From: Sinosporangium siamense
GTDB lineage: Bacteria > Actinomycetota > Actinomycetes > Streptosporangiales > Streptosporangiaceae
Direction: 5' to 3'
Assembly (NCBI RefSeq): GCF_016863435.1
Contig: NZ_BOOW01000060.1
Coordinates: forward strand, 1 to 48,066
Length of the DNA stretch: 48,066 nucleotides
The notes beneath the pieces are model-generated. The model ran no database searches, was not told where the DNA came from, and was given only the letters and a program-made list of their open reading frames with translations. Positions 1-8,042 of this stretch are shown here, piece after piece (the first letter of the stretch is position 1; each line of letters starts with the position of its first letter). The translations under genes and the position numbers were made by a program.

Positions 1-20
1 CGTTTACGAGGGGGAGGATG

Positions 21-632
21 TCAACGGGGGATCCCCAGGGTGGCGAGAAGGTCTTCATGAAGCTCGGCCCACACGGTGTGGTACGAGGGGACGTTGTCGG
101 TGAGATATTCCAGTTGTCCTGCGGCGGCACGCTCAAGGGCCTCGGCCAGCCTTATCCGATAGCGGGCAAATCGCGGCAGCGCCGCGGCGAGCTCGGCACT
201 CACCACCGCAGCACGCTCGTCCAGCTTGACGAACTGGTCAAGCACACGGGCGTCGTACGTCGGGTCACTGTGGTCGTTGACGGTCAAGACCCCGCCGACA
301 TGCCTCATCTGCCAGGCCGTACAGAGGTCGAGCAGTTGGGGGTTGAGCACAAGAAAGCGCTCAAAAGCCGCGTGTACTGCGGAGCGTGCACCATTGGCCT
401 CCAGCTCCTCGGTGATGCGCTCGGCATCCGCGACGCGGCCTTTATCCGTTAGGCCCCACACCCCGAACTCACCGGAGGAACGTAGGACAAGCCCGGCGAC
501 CGCGAGATCGATCAACTCGGACTCGACTTCGAACTCGTTTAGTCCCGTGGCCGCCATCACGCGGGCGATGGAGGAATAGCCACCACAACGCAGGGCGTGA
601 AGCACCAGCAGGTCGTCGGGGGTCTTGATCAT
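21..632 (-). CDS. Winged-helix-like regulatory protein coupled to a TetR gene
   Basis: A 203-residue protein starting MIKTPDDLLVLHAL. The first 70 residues look like a winged helix: a helical segment, a recognition-like stretch (ATGLNEFEVESELIDL) and a wing ending in WGLTDKGR, a pattern typical of MarR/ArsR-like DNA-binding domains. The remainder is alpha-helical, rich in Leu, Ala and Glu, with no membrane segment. The ATG at 632 overlaps the stop of the TetR-family gene upstream (ATGA), so the two are probably translationally coupled and act together. A longer reading frame continues upstream but lies inside the TetR gene. The specific function is not recognised; a transcriptional regulator or small-ligand sensor is the best inference. 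Confidence 0.75.
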   Translation of the reverse strand: MIKTPDDLLVLHALRCGGYSSIARVMAATGLNEFEVESELIDLAVAGLVLRSSGEFGVWGLTDKGRVADAERITEELEANGARSAVHAAFERFLVLNPQLLDLCTAWQMRHVGGVLTVNDHSDPTYDARVLDQFVKLDERAAVVSAELAAALPRFARYRIRLAEALERAAAGQLEYLTDNVPSYHTVWAELHEDLLATLGIPR

Positions 633-1723
633 GCTTCGGCCTCCCGTGACCGCGCGCCGACCGCAGATGCCGCATAGGCGGCACCCCGCCCGTGGCTTCT
701 GGCGACGATCACACCGTCCCGCACCCGCACGGCGGCCTCCGTCTCGTCGTCGACGCCGGTCAGGCCGATGGCCGACGCCGTCAGCGCCGCATCGTCGACG
801 ACCAGCCGGACGTGCCGCCAAGCCTCGGCCGGGAACACCCGGCGCAGGCAGCCGACGAGGTCGCCGACTCTGAGCCGCATAAGGTTGCCGGTCTCGGACG
901 GGGAGCCGGTGACGGCGACCACCGTGACCTGCTCGCCGGGCCGGGCCGAACGCACGGCCTCCTCGGCGGCGGCCAGGCGATGCGCGCCCAGCACCGCCAC
1001 CAGGCCGTCGGCGCCGAACTCGACGTGGCGACCGCTGATCTCGTCCGCCAGCCCGGCCGGTGGGGTCCAGACGTCACGGCAGGGTACGGCGGGAGCGACG
1101 TAAGGCAGGTGCGGCGGCGCCCAGGTGTCCGCGAGATCGAGCCCCGCCAGATGTTCACAGGCACGCGCGCGGTCGAAGGGGTCACCGAACCCCGGGGCCA
1201 GCTCGGCCATAAAACCCGAACCCCCCAGCAACGTCAGCACCAGCTCGGCCAGCCGCACCCGCCGGACGGGCTCGGGACCCGGCACGATGGACTCCAGCCC
1301 GACGGCGAGCAGCAGCGCCTCCAGCCTGGCGAGTTGCGCCAGCGCGATGCGCCCGTAGTCGTCGTCGACGACACCCACCAGCGAGCGCAGTTGCAGCCGG
1401 CCCCCCAACGCGGTGTCACCCGCCAGCGGCAACCGCTCCAGCCACGCCCGCGCGAACGCGCCAAGCGCGTCGGCCGGCGACCCCGGCGACGCCACGGGCC
1501 CACCCGGCTCGGCGTCCTTGACCATCTCGACGAGCACCGCGAGATACAACGCCCGCTTGCTGGGGAAGTTCGAGTAAACCGCCCCCCGGGTCAGTTCCGC
1601 CCGCTCGGCGATCCGGTCGATCTTCGCCAGGACGTATCCGTGCTCGACGAACTCCTGCCTCGCCGCCACCAGCACCGACGCACGCGTACGCGCCTGCTGC
1701 TGCACCCGCGTCAACCGAGCCAT
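629..1723 (-). CDS. TetR/AcrR family regulator with long C-terminal extension
   Basis: A 364-residue protein. The N-terminal helix-turn-helix is clear (residues about 10-60: TRASVLVAARQEFVEHGY, IAERAELTRGAVYSNF), followed by a helical ligand-binding region to about residue 190. TetR proteins usually end near 200 residues; this one carries about 165 more, including a beta/alpha stretch (VTVVAVTGSP, HVRLVVDDAALTASAIGL) that could be a second sensory or enzyme-like domain. The ATG at 1723 is chosen because GGAGG lies about six bases upstream; a longer frame to 1795 lacks such a site. The stop overlaps the next gene by four bases. The regulated genes are not evident. A candidate operator lies upstream at 1878-1905. 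Confidence 0.85.
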   Translation of the reverse strand: MARLTRVQQQARTRASVLVAARQEFVEHGYVLAKIDRIAERAELTRGAVYSNFPSKRALYLAVLVEMVKDAEPGGPVASPGSPADALGAFARAWLERLPLAGDTALGGRLQLRSLVGVVDDDYGRIALAQLARLEALLLAVGLESIVPGPEPVRRVRLAELVLTLLGGSGFMAELAPGFGDPFDRARACEHLAGLDLADTWAPPHLPYVAPAVPCRDVWTPPAGLADEISGRHVEFGADGLVAVLGAHRLAAAEEAVRSARPGEQVTVVAVTGSPSETGNLMRLRVGDLVGCLRRVFPAEAWRHVRLVVDDAALTASAIGLTGVDDETEAAVRVRDGVIVARSHGRGAAYAASAVGARSREAEA

Positions 1724-1877
1724 CGCCCCTCCTTCCCCTACGGCCCTCTTACGACCGAAATCAGGATACTCAGAGAATCCGAATGATGTCACCATCTGAA
1801 CCGCGACCGCTCTGGCAGCCCAACATGATCATCAATCGTGCACACCTTCCTCCAAGCCTTCGGCGCCGACGCCGGCT

Positions 1878-1905
1878 GAACATGTACGGCGCAGCCCGCA
1901 TGTTC
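1878..1905. promoter_or_regulatory. Candidate operator upstream of TetR gene
   Basis: Perfect 7-bp inverted repeat GAACATG / CATGTTC (1878-1884 and 1899-1905, 14-base spacer), next to a second copy of the local motif ACATGTACGGCG-like sequence (1879-1891 and 1907-1918). It lies about 155 bases before the TetR start and just beyond the 3' end of the LysR gene. Symmetry and position fit an autoregulatory TetR site, but this is inference. Confidence 0.3.
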
Positions 1906-1928
1906 ACCATGTACGGCGTCGGGGCCGG

Positions 1929-2858
1929 TTAGGAAGGCATGATGGCGGACGCCTGGGCCTGCAAGTGATCGAGCATGAGCTGAGCCGAAGGGGTCGGGGG
2001 GCGGCGGGCGGGTAGTGTGACGCCTACCGCGCGGCGGATCGAGGTCAGCGGCAGCGGGAGCGTGCGCAGCGCGAGGTCGCTGGTGGCGACCAGTTCCGGC
2101 AGGGCGGCCACCATGTCGGTGTCGTGCAACAGGCTTCGCACGGTCAGGATCGACGTGCACTCCACGCGGTTGGCGGGGAGGCTGAGGCCCTCTTCGGCGA
2201 AGACACGTTCGAGTTCCTGCCACAGCGACGTCTGCTGGAGAGGCAGAACCCACGGGTAGGCGAGCAGGTCAGAGAGTTTGAGGCCGAGGGCCTGGTGGGC
2301 GGGATGGTCTTTGCGGGCGACCAGCCGGACCGGCTCGCTGTACAAACTCACCTGGCGTAGCGCGGGTTCGTCGCCGAGAGGGGAGAGACGGCCGAGGATC
2401 AGGTCGATCTCGCCGTCGAGCAGGCGGGGCACCTGTGTGTCGAAGGTGGCTTCCTGCACGATCACCGTGATGCCGGGGCGGCTCTCCTTGAGGGCGGCGA
2501 TGGCCCGGGGGAGCAGCACGTTCGATCCCGCGAGTAGGGTGCCGATGGTCACGGTGCCGACGTCGCCGCGGGCGAGGCCGGTGATGCGCTCCTGGGCGCG
2601 GCGCAACTCGGCCAGCACGGTCCTGGCGTGCTCGATGAAGGCGTCTCCGAACAGAGTGGGCCGCACTCCCCGCGGGCCGCGGGTGAAGAGTTCCGCGCCG
2701 ACGATCTGTTCAAGTTCGCGGAGTGCGCGGGTGACGGCCGGCTGGGCGAGGTGAAGGTGCTCGGCGGCGCGTAACACGCTGCCCTGCTCGGCGATGACCA
2801 CGACCAGGACGAGGTGCCGGAGCTTCAGCCGCCCGTTCAGCAAGTCGACAGCGACCAT
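1929..2858 (-). CDS. LysR-type transcriptional regulator
   Basis: A 309-residue LysR-family activator/repressor. The winged HTH is at residues about 10-65 (AEQGSVLRAAEHLHLAQPAVTRALRELEQIVGAELF); the rest is the two-lobed effector-binding domain (GTVTIGTLLAGSNVLLPRAI, EGEIDLILGRLSP-like segments). ATG at 2858 is preceded by AGGAG at suitable spacing; a longer frame to 2879 is less well supported. It is divergent from the amidohydrolase gene at 2983, the classic LysR layout, so it probably controls the amidohydrolase-transporter-oxidoreductase genes. The LVxARKDHPA and VGxTLPARRPPT segments resemble LysR proteins of aromatic-compound catabolism, but the effector is unknown. Confidence 0.9.
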   Translation of the reverse strand: MVAVDLLNGRLKLRHLVLVVVIAEQGSVLRAAEHLHLAQPAVTRALRELEQIVGAELFTRGPRGVRPTLFGDAFIEHARTVLAELRRAQERITGLARGDVGTVTIGTLLAGSNVLLPRAIAALKESRPGITVIVQEATFDTQVPRLLDGEIDLILGRLSPLGDEPALRQVSLYSEPVRLVARKDHPAHQALGLKLSDLLAYPWVLPLQQTSLWQELERVFAEEGLSLPANRVECTSILTVRSLLHDTDMVAALPELVATSDLALRTLPLPLTSIRRAVGVTLPARRPPTPSAQLMLDHLQAQASAIMPS

Positions 2859-2982
2859 GCACGTCACTCCTATCACCAAATGGTCATATGTCCTATAAAA
2901 AACGGTATTAGCAAGTTATAGCCGTGTGGCTCATCATTCAACTGTCCGAGGTGTCCCTGAGCCTGGCGCCCCGTCGCAGTGG
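2859..2982. promoter_or_regulatory. LysR-controlled divergent promoter region
   Basis: An AT-rich 124-bp gap between divergent genes. It contains ACCA-AA-TGGT (2875-2884), a near-palindrome centred on CATATG (2882-2893) and a 6-bp inverted repeat CCTATAA-type/TTATAG (2893-2898 and 2916-2921). T-N11-A style symmetric elements of this kind are where LysR proteins usually bind. No single site can be assigned by eye. Confidence 0.45.
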
Positions 2983-3999
2983 ATGAACGGAGCTCCCTTG
3001 ACTGTCATCGATGTCCACGCCCATGTCTTCCCGGTCATCTCGCGGGACGAGAGCACTGTCCTCCGGGGCGCGGGTGAGCCGTGGTTGCGGGTGCACGCCG
3101 ACGGCACGGGAATGATGATGAGCGGCGACGAGGAGTTCCGCCCGGTAGGCGCCGCGCTCTGGGATCCAGCACGGCGACTCGCGGAGATGGACACGCTCGG
3201 AGTGGATGTGCAGGCGGTGTCCTCCACCCCGCTCATGTTCGGATATGCCGCCGAACCCGCACGGGCCGCCGACTGGTGTGAAATGGTCAACGAGCGCATC
3301 CTCGACTATTGCTCGCACGCTCCGGATCGGCTGTTGCCGCTGTGCCAGGTGCCGCTCCAGGACCCGGAGGTCTCCGCCGAGATGGTGAGCAAAGCCGCCG
3401 CGGCCGGCCATCGGGGCGTGCACATCGGCAACCACGTCGGCGATCGATATCTCGACGACGGCGCATTGCACGAGTTCCTCAACCACTGCGCTCACGTAGG
3501 GCTCCCGGTGCTCGTGCACCCCTGGGACATGCTCGGCGCCGATCGAATGCGCCGGCACATGTTGTCCTGGCTGGTCGGCATGCCGGCCGAGACCCACCTG
3601 AGCATTCTCGGCATGATTCTCTCGGGCGCCTTCGAGAGGATCAGCCAGTCGCTGAAACTCTGTTTCTGCCACGGCGGCGGCAGTTTCGCCTATCTGCTCG
3701 GGCGCGCGGACAACGCCTGGCACAACCGTGATCTGGTGCGTGCCGACTCCCCGCGCCCGCCGTCGGAATATGTCTCGCGCTTCTACGTGGACTCGGCGGT
3801 CTTCGATCCCAGGGCGCTGCGCCTGCTGATCGACGTGATGGGGGCCGACCGGGTCATGCTCGGCACCGACTATCCCTTCCCCTTGGGCGAACTGGAACCG
3901 GGCTCCGCCGTACGCGCCTGCCCCGGGCTGAGCGACGCCGACACCGAGCGTATCCTCGGCGGCAACGCCAGGGACTTCTTCGGCGGCGGAGCCTTCTGA
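2983..3999 (+). CDS. Amidohydrolase, ACMSD-like decarboxylase family
   Basis: A 338-residue metal-dependent TIM-barrel amidohydrolase. The metal ligands expected for the 2-amino-3-carboxymuconate-6-semialdehyde decarboxylase (ACMSD) family are all visible: HxH at H12/H14 (IDVHAHVF), H179 (VLVHPWDMLGADRM), H230 (FCHGGG) and D296 (MLGTDYPFPLGE). HPWDM followed by RM is characteristic of ACMSD rather than gamma-resorcylate decarboxylases. The likely role is decarboxylation or hydrolysis of a ring-cleavage or aromatic acid intermediate. The start is uncertain: ATG 2983 has no good ribosome site, whereas TTG 2998 has GGAG five bases upstream and would give MTVIDVHAH, the usual family N-terminus. 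It is divergent from the LysR gene. Confidence 0.85.
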   Translation: MNGAPLTVIDVHAHVFPVISRDESTVLRGAGEPWLRVHADGTGMMMSGDEEFRPVGAALWDPARRLAEMDTLGVDVQAVSSTPLMFGYAAEPARAADWCEMVNERILDYCSHAPDRLLPLCQVPLQDPEVSAEMVSKAAAAGHRGVHIGNHVGDRYLDDGALHEFLNHCAHVGLPVLVHPWDMLGADRMRRHMLSWLVGMPAETHLSILGMILSGAFERISQSLKLCFCHGGGSFAYLLGRADNAWHNRDLVRADSPRPPSEYVSRFYVDSAVFDPRALRLLIDVMGADRVMLGTDYPFPLGELEPGSAVRACPGLSDADTERILGGNARDFFGGGAF

Positions 4000-4151
4000 C
4001 CTGACAGCGGCTTCGCCGTATGCCGTGCTCCGGCGTTTCGCCGCGGCTTGAACCGGTGTACGGCGGAGCCGCATTGACGCCCGCCCGCACGGACCCCTCG
4101 TCCGGCGGTTCTTCACGATGACCGGATCGCCACTTGGCCGAGCGTCCTTCT

Positions 4152-4177
4152 AGATATACCGATCCAGATATAGCCGA
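4152..4177. repeat. AGATATA direct repeat in 307-bp gap before transporter gene
   Basis: Within the gene-free stretch 4000-4305, AGATATACCGA (4152-4162) and AGATATAGCCGA (4166-4177) form a 14-base-spaced direct repeat about 130 bp before the transporter start. This could be an activator site. The first part of the gap (4030-4043) contains only short GC-rich hairpins with no T run. No coding capacity was seen in it. Confidence 0.3.
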
Positions 4178-4305
4178 CCGTCGAAAAGTTATTTGACCCG
4201 CATACCTCCTGGTCGCAGACTGTCACCATCGTCAAGGCCGGCTGCATTACCCGGGGGAGCGGTCATAAGCCGCTGATGTCGCCGTCATCGAATGGAAGGC
4301 AAGCC

Positions 4306-5679
4306 ATGAGCCAATCTGCGGGCAGACAAAGACAGTCGCCTCAGGGTTCCAAGCCCACTAGTGTCGCCGCCGCCAGCTTCATCGGAACCACGCTCGAATG
4401 GTATGACTTCTACCTTTACGGCACGGCTGCGGCTCTGGTGTTCAACAAACAGTTCTTCACCTCGCTCAGCCCCGTCGCCGGCACTCTCGCGGCTTTCGCG
4501 ACCTTCGCCGTCGGCTTTCTGGCACGGCCGCTCGGCGGCATTCTCTTCGGCCATTTCGGTGACCGAGTAGGCAGGAAGAACACCTTGGTCATCTCCTTGC
4601 TGACCATGGGGCTGGCCTCGACGCTCATCGGTGTGCTGCCGACCTACGCCGTGATCGGCCTTTGGGCGCCGGTTCTTCTGGTGGTGCTTCGCATGTTGCA
4701 GGGCATCGGCCTGGGCGGAGAGACGAGCGGCGCGGTTCTCATGTCCGTCGAGCATGCGCCGGGCGAGCGCCGCAACCTGTTCGGCGGATTCCCGCAAATG
4801 GGAGTGCCGGCCGGACTCGTGCTCGCGAACCTGGCCTATTTCCTCTCGACCTGGTTGTCCACGGCCGAGCAGTTCAGCGCCTGGGTATGGCGGGTGCCGT
4901 TCCTCATGAGCGGCCTTCTCATCGTCGTCGGCCTCGTGATCCGGTTGCGCATCACCGAGTCGCCCAGTTTCAAAGCCGTGCGCGAGAACAGCGAGATCAT
5001 CCGTATGCCCGCCTGGGCGGCCCTCAAGCAGTTTTGGCCGCGGATCATCGCCACCGCCCTCTTGGTGACCGCCGCCTCAAGCTGTTCCTATGTCTTCACG
5101 GTGTTCTCGTTGTCCTACGGGCGAACGGAACTCGGCCTCGACCAGGAAACGCTCCTGCTCGGCATCACCGCCGGGAGTGTGGTCTGGCTCGCGTCGATCC
5201 CCTTCTGGTCGCGCGCCGCCGACAAACACGGCCGCCGCTCCGTCTTCCTCTTCGGGTCGGTCGCGCTTCTCGTCGCCGCCGCCGCGTATTTCCCGATCCT
5301 CAACTTCGGCACGACCACGGCGGCGATGATCGCCTTCCTCGTCATGGCGCTGGCCACGCCGATCTCACACGCTCTCCAGGGCAGCATCATGGCCGACGTT
5401 TTCCCCGCGGCCATGCGCTATTCCGGAATGGGCATCATCCTCGGGCTGGGGGCGCTGCTGGGCGGCACCGCACCGTTGATCGCGACGGCTCTGTTCGCCG
5501 CGTACGGAACGACCATGCTCATCACCTGGTATCTTTCCGCCATTTGCGCACTCGCCCTCATCGCCGCGTTCGCGCTGTTCCGGATGGCGCCCGACATCGA
5601 CCGTGGCCGACAGCACACGCCGGTGCCGGCTGCGGAGAGCAGCCGAGTGCCCCACGAGTCAGCACCAAGCATCAATTAA
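4306..5679 (+). CDS. MFS transporter, metabolite:H+ symporter (MHS) type
   Basis: A 457-residue protein with about 12 hydrophobic segments. The N-terminal signature ASFIGTTLEWYDFYLYGTAAALVF and the cytoplasmic loop GHFGDRVGRKNTL are typical of the MHS branch (proline/betaine, shikimate, citrate and aromatic acid transporters). The second half begins with an analogous loop (RAADKHGRRSVFLFG). ATG 4306 is preferred because GGAAGG sits six bases before it; ATG 4276 in the same frame has no ribosome site. It lies between the amidohydrolase and the oxidoreductase on the same strand, so it probably imports the carboxylated substrate of this locus. The substrate itself cannot be read from the sequence. 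Confidence 0.9.
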   Translation: MSQSAGRQRQSPQGSKPTSVAAASFIGTTLEWYDFYLYGTAAALVFNKQFFTSLSPVAGTLAAFATFAVGFLARPLGGILFGHFGDRVGRKNTLVISLLTMGLASTLIGVLPTYAVIGLWAPVLLVVLRMLQGIGLGGETSGAVLMSVEHAPGERRNLFGGFPQMGVPAGLVLANLAYFLSTWLSTAEQFSAWVWRVPFLMSGLLIVVGLVIRLRITESPSFKAVRENSEIIRMPAWAALKQFWPRIIATALLVTAASSCSYVFTVFSLSYGRTELGLDQETLLLGITAGSVVWLASIPFWSRAADKHGRRSVFLFGSVALLVAAAAYFPILNFGTTTAAMIAFLVMALATPISHALQGSIMADVFPAAMRYSGMGIILGLGALLGGTAPLIATALFAAYGTTMLITWYLSAICALALIAAFALFRMAPDIDRGRQHTPVPAAESSRVPHESAPSIN

Positions 5680-5697
5680 TACGAAATAGGAGTTTTC

Positions 5698-6897
5698 ATG
5701 GTGGACATACTTGTGATCGGCGGCGGGTTCGCCGGCGCGTGGAGCGCCGCGGCCGCGGCCCGGATGCGTGAGGAGACGGGCGCCGATCTCTCCATCGCGC
5801 TCATCGCCCCCGGCGACGACCTGGTGATCCGGCCGCGGCTCTACGAGGCCGATCCGCACGAGATGCGTGTGCCGCTGAGCAGATTTCTCGCCCCGATCGA
5901 CGTGCCGCATGTGCGGGCGACCGTCTCCGGAATCGACACGGCCGGTCGCATCGTGACGACCGTTGACGAGGACGGCCGTACCAACACCTTCGCCTACCGG
6001 CGCCTCGTCCTCGCCTCGGGCAGCCGCCTGCGGCGCGCGGAAGTGCCCGGCGCCGAACACCTGCACAACGTGGACACGCTTGAGGGTGCCGTGGCACTCG
6101 ACGCACACCTGCGCGGCCTCCCCGAAGGCCCGGGCAGCCGCACCGCGGTCGTGGTCGGCGCCGGTTTCACGGGACTTGAGGTGGCCACCGAGCTCGTCGG
6201 CAGATTGGCGGCACTCGGAAACGGGGCCGAGCCGCCCAGGGTCGTCTTGGTGGAACGTTCCGAGACGATCGGCCCCGACCTCGGGCCCGGCCCCCGCCCG
6301 GCGATCACCGCCGCGCTGGCCGAACTGGGGATCGAGGTGCGCCTCGGGCAAAGCGTCGCCTCCGTCGAGCCCGGCGCGGTGCTGCTCACCGACGGCACGC
6401 GGCTGGCCGCCGGGACCGTCATCTGGACGGCGGGTGTGCAGGCGAGCCCGCTGACCGCGGACATCCCAGGTGAGCGCGACCACCTGGGGCGTCTGGCCGT
6501 GGACGGATATCTCAAGGTCCCCACGGCACCAGAGGTCTACGCGGCGGGCGACACCGCGGCGGCCTTCGCCGAGCCCGATCAGCGGGTGCTGCAGTCCTGC
6601 CAGCACGCCATCCCGCTGGGCAAATTCGCCGGCCACAACGCGGCGGCGGACCTGCTCGGCCTGGAGCAGGCCGTCTTTAGCCCGGCCCCCTACGCCACCT
6701 GCGTGGACCTCGGCGCGGCGGGCGCCGTGCTGACCAGCGGCTGGGAACGCACCGTGGAGGCCACCGGCGACCAGGCCAAACAGCGCAAGATGACCACCAA
6801 CCGGGAGCGCATCTACCCGCCCCTCGACGACGCCGCAGAGATCCTGCGTGTGGCCGACTTCCGCGTGGGAGTCCGCGCGTCCGGCGCTCGCATCTGA
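5698..6897 (+). CDS. FAD-dependent NAD(P)H oxidoreductase (NDH-2-like)
   Basis: A 399-residue two-dinucleotide-fold flavoprotein. It has an N-terminal FAD site (VDILVIGGGFAGAWSA, residues 2-17), a second nucleotide site (AVVVGAGFTGLEVATEL, about residues 148-165) and the C-terminal FAD motif VYAAGDTAA near residue 280, the layout of type II NADH dehydrogenases and related disulfide-reductase-fold enzymes. No C-terminal membrane helix is obvious. ATG 5698 follows AGGAG with good spacing and lies 18 bases after the transporter stop, so the two are co-transcribed. It may provide redox chemistry for the catabolic locus or act as an alternative NADH dehydrogenase. Confidence 0.85.
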   Translation: MVDILVIGGGFAGAWSAAAAARMREETGADLSIALIAPGDDLVIRPRLYEADPHEMRVPLSRFLAPIDVPHVRATVSGIDTAGRIVTTVDEDGRTNTFAYRRLVLASGSRLRRAEVPGAEHLHNVDTLEGAVALDAHLRGLPEGPGSRTAVVVGAGFTGLEVATELVGRLAALGNGAEPPRVVLVERSETIGPDLGPGPRPAITAALAELGIEVRLGQSVASVEPGAVLLTDGTRLAAGTVIWTAGVQASPLTADIPGERDHLGRLAVDGYLKVPTAPEVYAAGDTAAAFAEPDQRVLQSCQHAIPLGKFAGHNAAADLLGLEQAVFSPAPYATCVDLGAAGAVLTSGWERTVEATGDQAKQRKMTTNRERIYPPLDDAAEILRVADFRVGVRASGARI

Positions 6898-6910
6898 GCC
6901 ACCGGACCCA

Positions 6911-6952
6911 CCTTGAGAGCCGCGCCCCCCACAGGGGGCGCGGCTCTCAAGG
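6911..6952 (+). terminator. Strong intrinsic terminator after oxidoreductase
   Basis: Perfect 19-bp stem (6911-6929 with 6934-6952) around a CACA loop, followed by TTTA, starting 13 bases after the oxidoreductase stop. It ends the catabolic transcription unit. Confidence 0.9.
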
Positions 6953-7205
6953 TTTACCGGCCTGCGGCAGGTGGCGTGTCGAGTGGTTTCCCTAGATCTC
7001 CCCGGTGCGACCTAGACCGTCTTGAGTGCGATTAATTGATCGCGTCATATTGGGGGGCGAGTTTTCTGGGCTCTCCCTGCGGTGATGCATTTGTCGGTTT
7101 TAGCGTTCATCGCAGGAAAAATCGTGTATTTGGATACTCGCTGATCCGGGACGGCGAGAGTCGAGCTCCTCCATAAAAACGACATCTCACCAGAGTTGGA
7201 ACTTA
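6953..7205. other. AT-richer intergenic stretch without a supported gene
   Basis: 253 bases with clearly lower GC than the flanks (for example ATTAATTGATCGCGTCATAT around 7030). Short frames on either strand show no recognisable domain or ribosome site. It marks the start of a compositionally distinct segment that continues to about 9.5 kb. Confidence 0.5.
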
Positions 7206-7694
7206 ATGGAGATCTCTGACTATCTAGAGCTTGTCGCGAGCCCACAGAATCGATCGGACAGATATGCCGACATGGTCTGCCCTACTACGACATGGCCACC
7301 CCCTACTACCGTCAGCTCTGGTCGGACTCCTTCCATTTCTCATGGTTCGACGACGGGCAGAGTACGGCAGAAGCCCAGCTCGAACAGGAACGCTGGCTGG
7401 CCGACACGGCGGGCTTCCGCCCCGGCATGCGGATCGTGGACGTCGGCTGTGGCATCGGCGGGCTCGGCGGCGACGGTCGCGGCGCACACCGGCGCTCACA
7501 TCGCCGGCGTCAACATCTCAGCCGCCCAACTGGAGGTCGCCCGCACCGCGAACTTCGACCCGCAGGTGCGGGACCTGCTGGAATTCGTCGAGGGGGACGC
7601 GATGGACCTCCCCTTTCCCGACGAGCACTTCGACGGCGCTTTCTCCATCGAGGCGCCTTATCGGCCTGCTAGGTCAACCTCAAATGGCGCGTAG
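7206..7694 (+). pseudogene. Frameshifted, truncated SAM-dependent methyltransferase
   Basis: The pieces of one class I methyltransferase lie in two frames. An N-terminal segment (MEISDYLELVASPQNR) is in the frame of 7206. PYYDMATPYYRQLWSDSFHF through motif I (IVDVGCGIGG) is in the frame of 7292. AATVAAHTGAHIAGVNISAA, then GDAMDLPFPDEHFDGAFSIEA, returns to the first frame. The shifts lie near 7275 and near 7462. After FSIEA the similarity stops abruptly and a TAG follows at 7692-7694, so the C-terminal half is missing. VNIS and MDLPFPD resemble small-molecule C- or O-methyltransferases of secondary metabolism. The truncation point (about 7655) may be a recombination junction. Confidence 0.75.
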
Positions 7695-8042
7695 CGCTGG
7701 GATGGCCTGACCCGCTGCCGCTGCCAGGGCGTTGAGCGTCACATGCGTAGCCGTTGAGCAAGGCCTTTCGTGATCGGGTGGCTCCAATATGTGATCGCTG
7801 TTTGCGGATGATTGCGGACAGGTCAAAAAATGCTTCGATGTGACCGAAATTTTGGCACGGTCGATTTTGGCATCGCAACGTTAGTGCGTGATGACCTGTT
7901 GTAATAACGAGCGCAATGCGCAAAGAATCGTTCGCCAACACCTTGATTGAGTTGAATCTCTCTGCTTCGCTGTGAGCAGGAAGAGACGGCTTTGGAGCCG
8001 AGTTGCTCCCTTGCGGCCTAGAGGTCAGGAAGCGAGTCTTCA
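7695..8042. other. 348-bp non-coding stretch after the methyltransferase remnant
   Basis: The GC content drops further here (CAAAAAATGCTTCGATG, GAAATTTTGGCACGG). A minus-strand frame across it (7669-8043) has no recognisable domain and unnatural composition, so I do not call it. Two CGTTGAGC copies occur near 7730 and 7755. The promoter of the protease gene must lie in the second half. Confidence 0.45.

Noticed and set aside
7695-8042. Possible insertion-sequence end next to the truncated methyltransferase
   Set aside because: No transposase fragment or clear terminal inverted repeat could be found.
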